Assembly (NCBI GenBank): GCA_021824055.1
Contig: JAKALV010000053.1
Span: 1-14,837, forward strand
Direction of reading: 5' to 3'
Length of the DNA stretch: 14,837 bases
Source of the DNA: Acidobacteriota bacterium
GTDB taxonomy: Bacteria > Acidobacteriota > Vicinamibacteria > Vicinamibacterales > SCN-69-37
Part shown: positions 13,219 to 14,837 of the stretch, piece by piece
Numbering within the stretch: position 1 is the first letter of the stretch
Layout of the letters: each line of letters starts with the position of its first letter
Position numbers and translations under genes: made by a program
The notes under the pieces: generated by a model
Database searches by the model: none
Told to the model about the DNA's origin: nothing
What the model saw: only the letters and a program-made list of their open reading frames with translations

Positions 13219-13848
13219 ATGAATGTGATGTTTCGGGGACCGGCGGGACAGATTGAAGGGTTGCTGGACGGGCCGGAGGTGGGGCCGCGCGCGGCCGTGG
13301 TGTTCGCGCATCCGCATCCGCTGCTCGGCGGCGGCGGGACGATGCATACGAAAGCGGTGTATCAGGCAAGCAAAGGCCTGACGCGCATCGGCTGCGCAGT
13401 GCTGCGCTTCAATTTCCGCAGCGTCGGCCGGAGCGCTGGCACGTTTGACGAAGGTGTCGGCGAGCGCGCCGACTACACCGCGGCGCTCGATTGGATGGCC
13501 GCGCGGTTCCCCGGTGTTCCGCTCTGGGCGGCCGGTTTCTCGTTCGGTTCGTGGATCGCGCTGGAAGTCGGCGCCGCCGACCCGCGCGTGTCCGTCCTCA
13601 TCGGCATCGCGCCGCCCTGGACCAGAGAGGGCTACACCTGGCCCAACACGCTCGCGTCCGAGAAGCCCAAGTTCTTCGTGCAGGGCGAGAGCGATGAGAT
13701 CTGCGCAATCCAGGACATGTGGGCGTACTACGCCAGGCTCAGGGAACCCAAAGAGCTCGTCGTGATCGACGGCGCAAATCACCTGTTCGAGGGACACACG
13801 CCGGAAGTCGGCGAGGCGCTCGAAGAACTGCTCGGAGACTACGAATAG
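13219..13848 (+). CDS. COG2945-type small alpha/beta hydrolase
   Basis: A 209-residue cytoplasmic alpha/beta hydrolase without cap domain. Motifs: VVFAHPHPLLGGGGTMHTK (oxyanion loop and the HPHP signature of this family, about 27-45), VLRFNFRSVGRSAGTFDEG (about 61-79), GFSFGSW with nucleophile Ser108, GESDEIC with Asp159 and GANHLFEGH with His188. Relatives are called alpha/beta superfamily hydrolases or dienelactone-hydrolase-like; natural substrates are unknown. Placement between FadN-type and FadA genes hints at a thioesterase or esterase role in fatty-acid breakdown, but this is context only. ATG 13219 is the only start consistent with the family; no normal Shine-Dalgarno precedes it, just the G-rich nonamer array. 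Repeat arrays flank it on both sides. Confidence 0.85.
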   Translation: MNVMFRGPAGQIEGLLDGPEVGPRAAVVFAHPHPLLGGGGTMHTKAVYQASKGLTRIGCAVLRFNFRSVGRSAGTFDEGVGERADYTAALDWMAARFPGVPLWAAGFSFGSWIALEVGAADPRVSVLIGIAPPWTREGYTWPNTLASEKPKFFVQGESDEICAIQDMWAYYARLREPKELVVIDGANHLFEGHTPEVGEALEELLGDYE

Positions 13849-13931
13849 TTCAGGACACTTCGAACGAAGTTCGGGGAACTTCGAACGCTGTTCGGGGGCC
13901 TTCGGAGGCAGTTCGGGGGGCTTCGATCGTG
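13848..13931. repeat. 21-nt tandem array (4 units) built from heptamers
   Basis: Four 21-nt units start at 13848, 13869, 13890 and 13911; each begins GTTC(G/A)GG and has CTTCG near position 11. A degenerate fifth unit follows. Each unit can be divided into three 7-mers. It begins in the last base of the hydrolase stop codon. Confidence 0.82.
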
Positions 13932-13944
13932 GTTGGTTCTGATC

Positions 13945-13999
13945 GGGGAATCGGGAATCGGGGAATCGGGGAATCGGGGAATCGGGGAATCGGGGAATC
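13945..13999. repeat. Octamer tandem array (GGGGAATC, 7 units)
   Basis: Six perfect 8-nt GGGGAATC units and one 7-nt GGGAATC unit (second position, 13953-13959) in direct tandem, followed by a degenerate GAGGAACTG. Non-coding; open frames across it on the minus strand give repetitive Pro/Phe/Asp peptides and are shadows. Confidence 0.92.
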
Positions 14000-14041
14000 G
14001 AGGAACTGGGACCTGAGTTCCGGCGGACGACGATAGAACGA

Positions 14042-14069
14042 GGGACCCGGGACGTGGGACCAGGGACCC
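14042..14069. repeat. Heptamer tandem array (GGGACCC-type, 4 units) in the thiolase leader
   Basis: GGGACCC, GGGACGT, GGGACCA and GGGACCC in direct tandem, ending 19 nt before the thiolase ATG. Similar in unit length and content to the heptamers inside the peroxidase gene. Confidence 0.85.
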
Positions 14070-14088
14070 AAAGCATCGAGAGAGCGCT

Positions 14089-14837
14089 ATGAAGAGAGCC
14101 GTTGTTGTTTCTGCCGTTCGCACGCCCGTCGGGAAAGCGCCGCGCGGCGTGCTGTCCACCACCCGCCCCGATGATATGGCGGCCCTTGTGTTGCGCGAGG
14201 CCCTGCAGCGCGCGGCCGGGGGCGATGCCACGCGCGCGGCGGCGATCGCGCGCGATGTCGAGGATGTGATTCTCGGCTGCGCGATGCCCGAAGCCGAACA
14301 GGGCCTGAACGTGGCGCGGATCGCGAGCCTGCGGGCGGGTATTCCCGTGTCCGCGTCGGCGATGACCGTCAATCGATTCTGCTCGTCAGGCCTGCAGGCC
14401 ATCGCCCAGGCCGCCGAGCGCATCATGCTCGGCTACGGCCGCGTGATGCTCGCCGGCGGCACCGAGTCGATGAGCATGGTGCCCATGGGCGGCAACAAGG
14501 TCGCGCCCAATCCCGGCCTCGTCAACGACTACCCCGACGTCTACCTCACCACGGGCCTCGTGGGCGAGAACGCCGCGCGCGAGTGCGGGATCTCACGCGA
14601 AGCGCAGGACGCCTTCTCGTTCCGCAGCCATCAGCGCGCCCTCGCGGCGATTGAAGGCGGCAAGTTCAAGGACGAGATCATTGCGGTTGGAAAGATCGAC
14701 ACGGACGAAGGCCCGCGCCGCGACACCTCGCTCGAAGCCCTCGCCAAGCTCAAGCCCGCGTTTCTCGTGAACGGCACGGTGACCGCGGGCAACTCCTCGC
14801 AGATGAGCGACGGCGCCGCCGCCGTGGTGCTGATGGA
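14089..14837 (+). CDS. fadA: Thiolase / acetyl-CoA acyltransferase (FadA-like), 3' end missing
   Basis: The first 249 residues are visible; the gene leaves the window. Thiolases carry out the last step of beta-oxidation, releasing acetyl-CoA from 3-ketoacyl-CoA. Family marks: SAVRTPVGKAPRGVLSTTRPDD (residues 8-29; the RPDD is typical of degradative FadA enzymes), VILGCAMPEAEQGLNVAR, NRFCSSGLQA with the acylated Cys98, LAGGTESMSMVPM, and GTVTAGNSSQMSDGAAA. The pattern is close to B. subtilis FadA. The catalytic His and second Cys lie beyond the window edge. GAGAGAG (14078-14084) a few nt before ATG 14089 is the ribosome binding site. It is the presumed partner of the FadN-type fusion; the 240-nt gap filled by repeat arrays leaves open whether it shares that transcript. 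Confidence 0.93.
   Translation, partial: MKRAVVVSAVRTPVGKAPRGVLSTTRPDDMAALVLREALQRAAGGDATRAAAIARDVEDVILGCAMPEAEQGLNVARIASLRAGIPVSASAMTVNRFCSSGLQAIAQAAERIMLGYGRVMLAGGTESMSMVPMGGNKVAPNPGLVNDYPDVYLTTGLVGENAARECGISREAQDAFSFRSHQRALAAIEGGKFKDEIIAVGKIDTDEGPRRDTSLEALAKLKPAFLVNGTVTAGNSSQMSDGAAAVVLM

Noticed and set aside
11378..13369. 663-residue open frame on the minus strand opposite the fadN-like gene
   Set aside because: It is the GC-rich shadow of a gene with complete catalytic motifs on the plus strand; its product is rich in Arg, Ala and His without any recognisable domain.
10154..14069. CRISPR array
   Set aside because: The repeats are 7-21 nt units in direct contact without unique spacers, and no cas genes are present.
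13165..14076. 303-residue minus-strand frame with repeated IPRFPDS-like and 7-residue units
   Set aside because: The peptide periodicity comes from the 9-, 21- and 8-nt DNA arrays and the rest is antisense to the COG2945 hydrolase; no ribosome binding site or family support.

Overview
The window reads as a chromosomal piece of a high-GC, Gram-negative bacterium. It carries an outer-membrane TonB-type receptor with an N-terminal carboxypeptidase-regulatory-like domain, exported enzymes with Sec and Tat signals, and many short GC-rich tandem repeats between genes. That combination fits Acidobacteriota (Vicinamibacteria-like); the taxonomic call is inference from gene style, not from a marker gene. 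I see no rRNA, tRNA, transposase, phage gene or CRISPR array.

Left part (1-3978): the 5' end of a PLP-dependent cysteine synthase on the minus strand with a hairpin/T-tract in its leader; a small four-helix membrane protein of unknown function; a lysine-tailed SWIB-domain protein closed by a strong intrinsic terminator; and an overlapping pair of exported enzymes, a MetX-like alpha/beta hydrolase and an M20 metallopeptidase.

Middle (3996-10031): a perfect 22-nt palindrome precedes a tightly packed, partly overlapping set: DUF2007 protein, a shortened helix-hairpin-helix (Cdd1-type) protein, a thioredoxin-type glutathione peroxidase and a Tat-exported GH127/DUF1680 family glycoside hydrolase. 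A 982-residue Oar-like TonB-dependent receptor follows. The hydrolase and receptor may serve uptake or breakdown of plant-type glycans, but no SusD-like partner is present.

Right part (10032-14837): a fatty-acid beta-oxidation locus resembling the Bacillus subtilis fadR/fadNA set. It holds a TetR-family FadR-like regulator with an 18-bp palindromic operator at its own promoter, a FadN-type dehydrogenase/hydratase fusion, a small COG2945 alpha/beta hydrolase, and the start of a FadA thiolase. The regulator presumably senses acyl-CoA and de-represses the degradation genes.

The most unusual signal is a population of different short tandem arrays (7-, 8-, 9- and 21-mers), several arranged as inverted arms. 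They sit at most gene junctions in the right part and in places supply coding sequence, a stop codon or the leader of a gene: the N-terminus of the peroxidase, the C-terminus and stop of the TetR protein, and the 5' leader of the COG2945 hydrolase. All family calls come from motif recognition by eye; no database search was possible.
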